DNA from: Streptomyces sennicomposti
GTDB lineage: Bacteria; Actinomycetota; Actinomycetes; Streptomycetales; Streptomycetaceae
Direction of reading: 5' to 3'
DNA: 64,000 nucleotides
Assembly (NCBI RefSeq): GCF_019890635.1
Contig: NZ_JAIOAB010000013.1
Span: forward strand, 1 to 64,000
The notes under the pieces are model-generated. The model worked only from the letters and a program-made list of their open reading frames with translations, was not told where the DNA came from and did not search any database. The position numbers and the translations under genes were made by a program. Shown in pieces: positions 1 through 7,200 of the stretch (its first letter is position 1; every line of letters starts with the position of its first letter).

Positions 1-16
1 CCACCCACACCACACC

Positions 17-60
17 GAGGCGCCCGGCCGGACCGCTCACGCGGACCGACCGGGCGCCTC
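17..60. terminator. Hairpin terminator of a gene outside the window
   Basis: The arms GAGGCGCCCGG (17-27) and CCGGGCGCCTC (50-60) are perfect complements around a 22-base loop. There is no T-run, which is usual for streptomycete terminators. It probably ends a gene to the left of the window. Confidence 0.6.
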
Positions 61-254
61 ACGCGTATGACGTATCGCGGATTCCGGCCACCGGCACACC
101 TGTCCGCCGCCGCCGGCGGGTCCGTCACAGGGGACACGTGGCAGACCCGCCGGCACCGAGGGCGTGCGCGGTCGCCCTCAAGCCGCCCGATGCACCGCAG
201 CGGAGTGGTGCACCTGGGAACCTCCCTCGTTCCGGCAGCACTTCATCATGGGCG

Positions 255-334
255 GTCATACACGTGTCGGTGAAATACCTGTTCCTGATGGGGTCATACC
301 CCGTGGCGATGAGAGCACGGACGGACTGTCATAC
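255..334 (+). promoter_or_regulatory. Three GTCATAC repeats upstream of the hydratase operon
   Basis: The interval 61-521 has no convincing gene. It holds three copies of GTCATAC (255-261, 293-299, 328-334), spaced 38 and 35 bases apart. The middle copy lies inside a perfect inverted repeat GGGGT-CAT-ACCCC (290-302). The stretch 245-370 is clearly richer in A/T than its surroundings, as expected for a regulated promoter. From 390 to 480 there is only C-rich, repetitive CCCGGCACC-type sequence. Which protein binds is unknown. Confidence 0.4.
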
Positions 335-521
335 GACCCGAACATGACGGCATCACGATTCTCTATTGTCGCCGCCCCCTCATCAGCGGACATGATGGTG
401 CCCCGAGCCAGTCGCCACCAGCCGTCACCCGGAACCCGGCACCCCGCACCCGGCACCGCCGGCCGTCGCCCGGCACCCGGCCTCGCCAGTCGTTGAATCG
501 TCGAGTCGTTGAGGAGAAGCC

Positions 522-1391
522 ATGCACGTTGCCCGAAGCGGGCTCGGCCCCTATGTGGAGTCGTGGAGTCCCGGAGCGGTCAGCGAGGACGACGCCCTGC
601 CCCCGGCCCCGGCCGCCGCGCTGTCGGCCCTGCTGGACGAGCCGGAGCCGGTCGCGGCGGCCGGCGATCCGCTGCCCCCGCTGTGGCACTGGCTGTACTT
701 CCTGAACTGGCCCGCGCAGCACGAGCTGGGCGAGGACGGGCACCCCGAGCACGGCCACTTCCTGCCGCCCATCCCGCACCGGCAGCGGATGTTCGCCGGC
801 GGGCGCTGCGAGATCACCCGGCCGCTGCGCGTGGGCGTGCCCGCCCGCCGGGTCAGCAGCCTGGGCACGGTGACGACGAAGCAGGGATCGAGCGGGGAGC
901 TGCTGTTCGTCACCGTGCGCAGCGAGTACGCGCAGGAGGGCCGCACCTGCCTGGTCGAGGAGCAGGACATCGTCTACCGGTCCGGGCGCGGCGCGGCGCG
1001 GCATCCGGCGGAGCTGGACACGGTGAGCGCGCCGCAGTCGGAGGAGCCCTGGCAGTTGCCGCTGCGTACGGACCCGAGGCTGCTGTTCCGGTTCAGCGCG
1101 CTGACCGCGAACGCGCACCGCATCCATTACGACGCCCCGTACGCCCGGGGCGAGGAGGGCTACCCGGGCCTCGTCGTGCACGGCCCGCTGCTGGTGCTGA
1201 CGCTGCTGGAGCTGGTGCGCCGCAACGCGGCCGACCGCCCGGTGCGCTCGGTGTCGTACCGGCTGCGCCGTCCGGCGTTCGCGGGCGAGCGGCTGCTGGC
1301 GTCCGGCGTGCCCACGGACCGCGACGCCGCACTGCGCATCGCCAGTCATCACGAGCAGCGCCACGCCACGGCGGAGGTGACGTTCGCGTGA
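522..1391 (+). CDS. MaoC/HTD2-type acyl-CoA hydratase (itaconyl/mesaconyl-CoA hydratase-like)
   Basis: This is a 289-residue double hot-dog hydratase of the FAS1-like/HTD2 group, a size typical of itaconyl-CoA and mesaconyl-C4-CoA hydratases. The second hot-dog carries the hydratase signature FSALTANAHRIHYD (191-204), followed by YPGLVVHGPL. These supply the catalytic Asp/His-type residues. The ATG follows a GAGGAG ribosome site by 5-6 bases. The stop overlaps the GTG of the next gene (GTGA), so the two are translationally coupled. Paired with a CitE-like lyase, the likely job is hydration of an unsaturated C5 dicarboxyl-CoA to a citramalyl-CoA-type product. That substrate is an inference from gene context. 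No CoA-transferase is visible in the window. Confidence 0.8.
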   Translation: MHVARSGLGPYVESWSPGAVSEDDALPPAPAAALSALLDEPEPVAAAGDPLPPLWHWLYFLNWPAQHELGEDGHPEHGHFLPPIPHRQRMFAGGRCEITRPLRVGVPARRVSSLGTVTTKQGSSGELLFVTVRSEYAQEGRTCLVEEQDIVYRSGRGAARHPAELDTVSAPQSEEPWQLPLRTDPRLLFRFSALTANAHRIHYDAPYARGEEGYPGLVVHGPLLVLTLLELVRRNAADRPVRSVSYRLRRPAFAGERLLASGVPTDRDAALRIASHHEQRHATAEVTFA

Positions 1392-2206
1392 CGCTGACCA
1401 GGAGCGGGCTGGAGAGCGCCCGTAGCTTCCTCTTCGTCCCCGGGCACCGGCCGGACCGGTTCGACAAGGCGGTCGCGGCCGGGGCGGGCGCGGTCATCAT
1501 CGACCTGGAGGACGCCGTCGCGGCCGAGGACAAGGAGCGTTCGCGGGAGAACGTGGCCGCCTGGCTCGGCGCGGGCAACAGCGCGGTGGTCCGGATCAAT
1601 CCGCCGGGGACGCCGTGGAGCGACGCCGATCTCGAAGTGGCGTCCCGCTACGGCGCTCCCGTGATGGTGCCCAAGTCGGAGGACCCCGCCGTGCTGGCGG
1701 ACCTGGCCTGCCGCATGGCCGGCGAGTGTCTGCTGCTGCCGCTGATCGAGACGGCCGCGGGCGTGGAGCGGGCCGGGGAGGTGTGCGCCACGGCAGGTAC
1801 GGTGCGCGTCGCCTTCGGCAACGCCGATCTCGCCGCCCAGCTCGGCGTCGCGCACGACGACCACATGGCGCTGACGTACGCGCGGTCCCGGCTGGTGTCC
1901 GCGTCGGCCGCCGCGGGTCTGTGCCCGCCGGTCGACGGTGTCACCACCGATGTGAGGGACACGGACGTCCTGACCGCCGACGTGCTGCACGCCCGTCGCC
2001 TCGGGTTCACGGCGAAGCTGTGCATCCACCCCGGACAGATCGCCGCGGTGACGGCCCACTTCTCCCCCACCGAGAGCGAGCTGCGGTGGGCCCGCGGGGT
2101 GGTCGACGCCGGGGAGTCGGTCACCGTGATCGACGGACAGATGATCGACAGGCCGGTACTGGACCGCGCCCGACGCATCCTCGCCGCGGCGGGCGACATC
2201 GCGTAG
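1388..2206 (+). CDS. HpcH/HpaI–CitE family acyl-CoA lyase (citramalyl-CoA lyase-like)
   Basis: This is a 272-residue TIM-barrel lyase of the citrate lyase beta-subunit family. Family landmarks are SFLFVPGHRPDRFDKA at the N terminus, IIDLEDAV, the Mg-binding Glu in LIETAAGV, and the Asp in FGNADLAAQLG. The start is the GTG overlapping the preceding TGA. Members of this family cleave beta-hydroxyacyl-CoAs such as citramalyl-CoA, malyl-CoA and HMG-CoA. With the upstream hydratase it would form the last two steps of an itaconate-type C5 pathway, releasing acetyl-CoA and pyruvate. It is followed at once by a strong terminator, so the operon has two genes. Malyl-CoA or HMG-CoA lyase activity is an alternative. 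Confidence 0.8.
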   Translation: MTLTRSGLESARSFLFVPGHRPDRFDKAVAAGAGAVIIDLEDAVAAEDKERSRENVAAWLGAGNSAVVRINPPGTPWSDADLEVASRYGAPVMVPKSEDPAVLADLACRMAGECLLLPLIETAAGVERAGEVCATAGTVRVAFGNADLAAQLGVAHDDHMALTYARSRLVSASAAAGLCPPVDGVTTDVRDTDVLTADVLHARRLGFTAKLCIHPGQIAAVTAHFSPTESELRWARGVVDAGESVTVIDGQMIDRPVLDRARRILAAAGDIA

Positions 2207-2234
2207 GAGCACATAAGGAGCACACGGCAGGGCG

Positions 2235-2277
2235 CGGCGGAGGCCGGCGACGCAGTACGCGTCGCCGGCCTCCGCCG
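2235..2277 (+). terminator. Strong hairpin terminator after the CitE-like gene
   Basis: Nineteen-base perfect arms (2235-2253 and 2259-2277) close a five-base loop (AGTAC), 29 bases after the lyase stop codon. Confidence 0.85.
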
Positions 2278-2327
2278 TGCTGTCCGCGTGTCGTCCGTCA
2301 CTCGTGACGCGCCGCCCCCGAAGGATT

Positions 2328-2368
2328 TTGCTTCACAGTACACGTAGATGCATAATGGGGTTATGCAT
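2328..2368 (+). promoter_or_regulatory. MarR gene promoter with overlapping operator ATGCATAA-N5-TTATGCAT
   Basis: A -35 box TTGCTT (2328-2333) and a -10 box CATAAT (2351-2356) are 17 bases apart. A perfect inverted repeat, ATGCATAA (2348-2355) and TTATGCAT (2361-2368), covers the -10 box and the expected transcription start. This is the classic arrangement for an autoregulated MarR repressor. It also rules out the ATG at 2348 as the translation start, because that codon lies inside the promoter. Confidence 0.7.
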
Positions 2369-2377
2369 AAGCGGGTT

Positions 2378-2836
2378 ATGGACTCTGCACCGACGACCGT
2401 GCCTTCCGAGGAGCTGATGCTCGCCGTGGAGCAACTGGTCCGGTACGTACGCCGCAGCGCCACCGCCGGAGGCCTGAGCACCGCGGCCTCGTCCGCGCTC
2501 GGCCGGCTCGGCAGCGAGGGGCCGCAGCGGCTCACCGAGCTGGCCCGCGCCGAGAACGTCTCCCAGCCGAACATGACCCAGCTCGTCACCCGCATGGAGC
2601 GGGACGGGCTGGTGCGGCGCACCGCCGACGCGACCGACGGCCGCGGTGTGGTGGTGGCGGTCACCGACACCGGTCTGGAGGTGTTCCGGCAGCGGCGGGC
2701 CGAGCGCGCCGACGCCCTGCGGCAGCTGGTCGAAGAGCTCTCGGAACCGGAGCAGGAGGCGGTGCGGATCGCGCTGCCGGCCCTGTCCCGCGCCATCCGC
2801 GACCGTGCCGTCCGGGAGCGCCCGGTGCGGTCCTGA
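2378..2836 (+). CDS. MarR family transcriptional regulator (first copy)
   Basis: This is a MarR winged-helix repressor of about 152 residues. The recognition helix region reads SQPNMTQLVTRMERDGLVRR, and the beta-wing contains the MarR hallmark DxRD/DGRG (DATDGRGVVV). Three in-frame ATGs exist (2348, 2363, 2378). The first lies in the -10 box, so translation starts at 2378 behind a short leader or at 2363 on a nearly leaderless transcript. The protein is roughly three-quarters identical by eye to the MarR at 14285-14746. It probably represses itself and the downstream MFS-UspA gene, releasing on binding a small lipophilic or phenolic ligand. The ligand is unknown. Confidence 0.85.
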   Translation: MDSAPTTVPSEELMLAVEQLVRYVRRSATAGGLSTAASSALGRLGSEGPQRLTELARAENVSQPNMTQLVTRMERDGLVRRTADATDGRGVVVAVTDTGLEVFRQRRAERADALRQLVEELSEPEQEAVRIALPALSRAIRDRAVRERPVRS

Positions 2837-2942
2837 CCCCGGGGAACGCCCGCGTGGCACCGACCCCGTGACCGCCGGGCGCGACCCCGAGCCCCCCTCG
2901 ATCCACCGTCCCCGTCACCACAATGACTGGAGAGAAGCGGCA

Positions 2943-4667
2943 ATGAGTACACCGCATGGAGCGGCCGCCAGCCCCTTCAAGCAGCCGAAGGCCGTCTGGG
3001 CCGTGGCGTTCGCCTGCGTGATCTCGTTCATGGGCATCGGTCTGGTCGACCCGATCCTGCCCGCCCTGGCCGAGAGCCTGCACGCCACGCCGAGCCAGGT
3101 CTCCCTGCTGTTCAGCAGCTACCTGATCGTCACCGCCGTGGCGATGCTGTTCGTCGGCTGGTTCTCCAGCCGGTTCGGCGCCAAGCGCACCCTCGTCATA
3201 GGCCTGGCCGTCATCGTCGTCTTCGCCGCCCTGGCCGGCACCACCGACTCCATCAACGGCATCGTCGGCTTCCGGGCCGGCTGGGGCCTGGGCAACGCCC
3301 TGTTCATCGCGACCTCCCTGGCCGTGATCGTCGCCTCCGCCAGCGGCGGCTTCGCCGGTGCGATCATCCTGTACGAGACCGCGCTCGGCCTCGGTATCGC
3401 CGTCGGCCCGCTGCTCGGCGGCGAGCTGGGCGCGATCAGCTGGCGCGGCCCGTTCTTCGGCGTCGCCGTGCTCATGGCCCTCGCGCTGGTCGCCACCCTG
3501 GTCTTCGTGCCCTCGCTGCCCAAGCCGAAGCGCCCGACCTCGCCCATCGCCCCGCTCAAGGCGCTGCGCCACCGCGGCCTGCTGACCATGGGCATCATGG
3601 CCCTGCTGTACAACTGGGGCTTCTTCACGATGCTCGGCTACGCGCCGTACCCGATGAAGCTGAGCGCCCATCAGCTCGGTCTGGTCTTCACCGGCTGGGG
3701 TCTGCTGGTGGCCGCCTTCAGCGTCTTCTTCGCCCCGCGTCTGCAGGCCCGGTACGGCACCGCCCCGGTCCTGTACGCCAACCTGCTGGGTCTCGGCATC
3801 GTCATGGCGGTCATCGCCGCCGGTGTCGCCACGCCCACCACCGTCATCGTCGCGGTCATCGTCAGCGGCGCGTTCATCGGCATCAACAACACCCTGACCA
3901 CGCAGGCCGTCATGCTCGTCTCCCCGGTCGAGCGCCCGGTGGCCTCCTCCGCGTACGGCTTCCTGCGCTTCATCGGCGGCGGCCTGGCCCCCTACGTCGC
4001 CGGCAAGCTCGCCGACGCCACCGATCTGAGCGTCCCCTTCTACGTCGGCGCCGCCACCTTCCTGCTCGCCATCCCCGTGCTGGCCAGCGGGCACCGGCTG
4101 CTGCGCCAGGCCGAGCAGCACTCGGGCGAGGCGGCCGAGACCGTGGAGCCGTCGCTCACCGCCGTCGGCGCCGCGGTGCCGACCGATGTGCCGCCGGTCA
4201 TCGTCGCGGTCGGCGACCACGACCGCGCCGACGCCATCGTCGCCGCCGCCGCCCGGATCGCCCGCGACACCGGCAGCCCGCTGGAGGTCGTGCACGTCCA
4301 GCAGACCGCCGTCGTGGAGGAACAGGCCGTCGACGTCGAGTCCGCCGGCCAGGCCAAGGCCGCCGTCACCGCCCATCTCGACCGGCTCGCCGCCGAGGGG
4401 GTGGCCGCCACCGGCCAGATCCTGTCCAGTGTCGGCGACCACGCCGCCGCCGGCCGCGTCCTGGCCCGGCACGCCGCGGACGTCCACGCCCGCGCGGTCG
4501 CCGTGGGCCGCTCGCCGCGGGGACCGGTCGCCCAGTTCACCGACGGCAGCTTCACCACCGCCCTCACGCACACCGCCGAGTGCACCGTCGTCCTCGTCGA
4601 CGCCGAGCACACGCCCCGGCGGCTGACCAAGGACAGCCTGGCGGAGCTGCGCGGCAGCGCGGTCTGA
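2943..4667 (+). CDS. MFS drug-efflux transporter with C-terminal UspA domain
   Basis: This is a 574-residue fusion. Residues 1 to about 395 form a 12-helix major facilitator of the drug/proton antiporter type, with the motif A loop GWFSSRFGAKR after helix 2 and motif C-like glycines in helix 5 (ETALGLGIAVGPLLGGELG). From about residue 417 a universal stress domain begins (PPVIVAVGDHDRADAIV). It ends with an ATP-loop-like stretch containing GRSPRG and TDGSF, then CTVVLVD. A GGAGAG ribosome site precedes the ATG, 106 bases after marR. The fusion suggests that transport activity or stability is tuned by nucleotide or stress signals, but that is inference. The substrate is unknown. The marR pairing points to export of a toxic small molecule. 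Confidence 0.85.
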   Translation: MSTPHGAAASPFKQPKAVWAVAFACVISFMGIGLVDPILPALAESLHATPSQVSLLFSSYLIVTAVAMLFVGWFSSRFGAKRTLVIGLAVIVVFAALAGTTDSINGIVGFRAGWGLGNALFIATSLAVIVASASGGFAGAIILYETALGLGIAVGPLLGGELGAISWRGPFFGVAVLMALALVATLVFVPSLPKPKRPTSPIAPLKALRHRGLLTMGIMALLYNWGFFTMLGYAPYPMKLSAHQLGLVFTGWGLLVAAFSVFFAPRLQARYGTAPVLYANLLGLGIVMAVIAAGVATPTTVIVAVIVSGAFIGINNTLTTQAVMLVSPVERPVASSAYGFLRFIGGGLAPYVAGKLADATDLSVPFYVGAATFLLAIPVLASGHRLLRQAEQHSGEAAETVEPSLTAVGAAVPTDVPPVIVAVGDHDRADAIVAAAARIARDTGSPLEVVHVQQTAVVEEQAVDVESAGQAKAAVTAHLDRLAAEGVAATGQILSSVGDHAAAGRVLARHAADVHARAVAVGRSPRGPVAQFTDGSFTTALTHTAECTVVLVDAEHTPRRLTKDSLAELRGSAV

Positions 4668-4681
4668 TCCGCACCCCGTCC

Positions 4682-4733
4682 AAAAAGCCCGCGGGCCGCG
4701 GCGCACCTCGTGCGCCGCGGCCCGCGGGCTTTT
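4682..4733. terminator. Long perfect bidirectional terminator
   Basis: Arms of about 24 bases (AAAAGCCCGCGGGCCGCGGC… and its complement) surround a CTC loop. The flanking A-run and T-run make it work on both strands. It separates the MFS-UspA gene from the region to the right. Confidence 0.9.
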
Positions 4734-4783
4734 CCATGCCCGTACGGCGGCACACGACCGGCCGGCCCGCCGTCCCGGGGCGT

Positions 4784-4823
4784 ACGGAGGAACCTTCGCT
4801 GTCACGGAGGAACCTTCGCTGTC
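4784..4823 (+). repeat. Two tandem 20-bp direct repeats
   Basis: The 20-mer ACGGAGGAACCTTCGCTGTC occurs twice back to back (4784-4803, 4804-4823). The second copy runs into the TGTCCA operator at 4820. It may be a duplicated regulator-binding half-site or a slippage product. Confidence 0.8.
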
Positions 4824-4864
4824 CAGGAACTTGGACATTCGGCCGGCCGGATCCTCGGCACAGT
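4820..4864 (+). promoter_or_regulatory. Operator/promoter TGTCCA-N6-TGGACA, left copy
   Basis: TGTCCAGGAACTTGGACA (4820-4837) is an inverted repeat of 6+6+6 bases. Its right arm gives a -35-like TTGGAC (4831-4836). Twenty-two bases later comes CACAGTGGA (4859-). The same arrangement, with the same 22-base gap, recurs at 14844-14888, so both the site and its spacing appear conserved. The interval 4734-5347 otherwise holds a doubtful small reading frame at 4950 and two CACATGTGTCTC repeats (near 5138 and 5172). Confidence 0.65.
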
Positions 4865-4949
4865 GGACGCGCCGGGGCCCGGCGGCACGGAGCCGGGACG
4901 TCGGCGCGAGGGCGCCGGTCCGTACGGCCCGCAGTCTGGAGGCTGACCG

Positions 4950-5303
4950 ATGGCATGTCAGATGACCGCCGCCGTGCCGACCGTCGAGGACGGCCGCGCC
5001 GGCCCTTTCCGGCATGCCGCGGGCGGCGTGCGCGGTTCGCCGGCCTCCGCCGCGCACCGTGCCCCGACCCGGACGACCACGACCCGGACGGCCCCTACAC
5101 GGGCGGCCCCTACACCGGTGTGCCGTGGCCGGGGGGTCACATGTGTCTCCCGCCCGAGCCCGGCGTACGTCCCACATGTGTCTCGCCGTGGACTCTTCAC
5201 GCGCCGGCTCCTCCCGGCCCGTCCGCGCTGCCGCCCCGTTGAGCGGCACGGCGGCTCCAGGGCGCCACCCGCCTCCCCCTCCCCCACCACCCGGCACACC
5301 TGA
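4950..5303 (+). CDS. Doubtful small reading frame downstream of the left operator
   Basis: A GGAGG ribosome site (4938-4942) lies seven bases before this ATG, and the frame runs 117 codons. Codon use is GC3-rich only for about the first 35 codons. After that another frame (ending at 5242) reads more naturally, with two GGPYTG-like repeats. I recognise no family. It may be a short leader peptide, a frameshifted remnant, or chance. Its main interest is position: it lies about 110 bases after the TGTCCA operator, mirroring the small secreted-type frame after the second operator at 15137. Confidence 0.2.
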   Translation: MACQMTAAVPTVEDGRAGPFRHAAGGVRGSPASAAHRAPTRTTTTRTAPTRAAPTPVCRGRGVTCVSRPSPAYVPHVSRRGLFTRRLLPARPRCRPVERHGGSRAPPASPSPTTRHT

Positions 5304-5347
5304 TGCTCATGAACCCGGCCACCCGTCCCCCGGAAGCGACCCGCCCG

Positions 5348-6814
5348 TCAGTCGGCCGGAGTCTCATCGCGGTCCCGCGCCCCGCGTCCCGCCCACTCGT
5401 CGGGACGTACGTCACGGGGCCGCGTCGTCGTGCGCTCGCGCAGTGCGTACAGCGTGACCAGGGCGCCGAGCAGGACACACCCGGCGGCCAGCCGGAGACC
5501 GAGGTGGTAACCGTCGAGGAAGGCCTCGTCAGGTGTGCGCCCGGCGCGCAGCGACGCCGTCTCCCGGCGGGACAGCACCGCGCCGACCAGCACCACGCCG
5601 AACACCCCGGAGATCTCGCGGGCCGCGCTGATCAGGCCGGACGCCATCCCGGTGCGGTGCTCGGGCACCCCGGCGACGGCGCACACCGTCAGGGGTGCGG
5701 TGAGCGCGGAGCCCACGCCGATCAGCAGCAGTCCCGGCTGGAGGTCCAGCGGGCCCGCTCCCGCGCCGGCTGCGGACACCCACCACAGGCCCGCAGCGAC
5801 GAGCGCCAGACCGGCCGCGACGGAGCGGTGGACGCCCGCCAGGGCGGCGGCCCGGTCGGCGAAGGGGGTCACCGCGAGCAGGGCGAGGGCGAGCGGCAGG
5901 AAGGCGAGGCCCGCTTCGGTGGGCCGCAGACCGAGAAGTCGTTGCAGGTAGAGCGCGGTGAAGAAGAAGACGCCGTTGACGCCGATGCCCCACAGCACCT
6001 GGGCCAGCGCCCCGCCGCCGAGGGACCGGGTGCGCAGCAGGTCCGGTTCCACCAGCGGTTGCGCCGCGCGGCGTTCGACGCCGACGAGGGCGAGCACGCA
6101 CAGGGCCGCGCCCGCCAGGCAGTACGGCACGGGCGCGGCGCGGAAGGAGTCGTCGCCGCCGCGCACCAGGCCGTAGGTGAGCAGCAGCGGGGCGAGGACC
6201 GACAGGGCGACGCCGGGCAGGTCGAGGCGGGCGAGGAGTCCGGCGGGCGGCCGTTCGCGCGCGGCGGGCACGGCGGCGGTCAGCGCGAGGGCGAATGCCC
6301 CGAAGGGCACGTTGAGCAGGAACACCCAGCTCCAGCCCCAGTGCTGGGTGATCAGGCCGCCGACGGCAGGGCCGGAGGCCAGTGCCACGGCGAGTGCGGC
6401 CGTCCACAGGCCGATGGCCGGTGCGCGGCGCCGTTCGGGCAGGTCGGCGGCGATCACGGCGAGGGTGGCCGGAATGACGAGGGCGGCGCCCGAGCCCTGC
6501 ACGGCGCGGGCGGCGATGAGTGTGGCGCCGTCGTCGGCGAGGGCTGCGGCGGCGGAGGACGCGGTGAAGACGACGAGGCCGGCGGCGAGGACCCGGCGCC
6601 GGCCGAACAGGTCGCCGAGGCGTCCGCCGGGCAGCAGCAGGGCGCCGAAGACGAGGACGTAGCTGGTCGCCACCCACTCCAACCCGGTGACGGAGAGCCC
6701 CAGTTCGCGCTGGACCGTGGGCAGGGCGACGTTGACGACGGTGTTGTCGAGTGTGGTGATGAACCCGGTCAGCGCGACCAGGACGAGCAGGATCGCAAGG
6801 CGTGTACGGCTCAA
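5348..6814 (-). CDS. DHA2-type MFS exporter (EmrB/QacA family)
   Basis: This is a 488-residue transporter with about 14 predicted membrane helices. It opens with the DHA2 motif TLDNTVVNVALPTVQ and carries motif A GGRLGDLFGRRR and the motif C region (LASGPAVGGLITQHWGWSWVF). The start is a TTG at 6814. It is seven bases after GAGGAGG and immediately before the first helix, so the longer upstream reading frame is not used. It is transcribed away from the acyl-AMP ligase at 7201 across a shared 386-base regulatory gap. That makes it a good candidate exporter for the lipid precursor made by the divergent cassette or for its product. The specificity is inferred. Confidence 0.85.
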   Translation of the reverse strand: MSRTRLAILLVLVALTGFITTLDNTVVNVALPTVQRELGLSVTGLEWVATSYVLVFGALLLPGGRLGDLFGRRRVLAAGLVVFTASSAAAALADDGATLIAARAVQGSGAALVIPATLAVIAADLPERRRAPAIGLWTAALAVALASGPAVGGLITQHWGWSWVFLLNVPFGAFALALTAAVPAARERPPAGLLARLDLPGVALSVLAPLLLTYGLVRGGDDSFRAAPVPYCLAGAALCVLALVGVERRAAQPLVEPDLLRTRSLGGGALAQVLWGIGVNGVFFFTALYLQRLLGLRPTEAGLAFLPLALALLAVTPFADRAAALAGVHRSVAAGLALVAAGLWWVSAAGAGAGPLDLQPGLLLIGVGSALTAPLTVCAVAGVPEHRTGMASGLISAAREISGVFGVVLVGAVLSRRETASLRAGRTPDEAFLDGYHLGLRLAAGCVLLGALVTLYALRERTTTRPRDVRPDEWAGRGARDRDETPAD

Positions 6815-7040
6815 CGCCGGCCTCCTCGGGGGCGGGGACCGTGGGCCCGGGGACACATGTCCCGGGGCCGGGGACCACGGTCGTCGGTCCGTGGACTCCC
6901 GGTCGGGTGCGGCGGGCCGATCACCACGGCTGCCGGTGCGGATGGGTGTGAGCTGCGGGAATCGCGCCCCGCGGGCGCCGGTGCCGGGTGTGCCGGCCGC
7001 GGGCGAGTGCCCCCGGAGCGGACGTGTTCCAGTCTTTTTT

Positions 7041-7054
7041 TCGAACAAGTTCGA
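7041..7054. promoter_or_regulatory. Palindrome TCGAAC-AA-GTTCGA in the divergent control region
   Basis: The 6815-7200 gap between the DHA2 exporter and the FAAL gene contains no gene. It holds a perfect palindrome (7041-7054) beside a T7 run, and an unusually A/T-rich stretch ATATATTATG (7081-7090) that could be a -10 region for the rightward operon. The palindrome is a likely repressor site controlling both directions. One of the two nearby MarR proteins could bind it, but this is untested. Confidence 0.55.
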
Positions 7055-7200
7055 CCGAACCTGGCCCTACAACGGCCACCATATATTATGTTTCACTCGC
7101 TTGGAGAGCGCCGATCCCCCAGACATCACTGGGCAGTTGCCCTCCCCCCACTTCTTCTCCTCGGAACTCCCCCGTGCGCCTTACACATTGGAGCCGTCGC

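Noticed and set aside
2661..5297. Very long open frames opposite or overlapping real genes (for example 2661-5297 minus, 5303-7339 plus, 25260-28046 plus, 28359-31106 plus).
   Set aside because: They have Gly/Arg/Asp or Val-rich composition with no domain, no ribosome site and wrong codon-position bias. They are shadows of the real genes in high-GC DNA.
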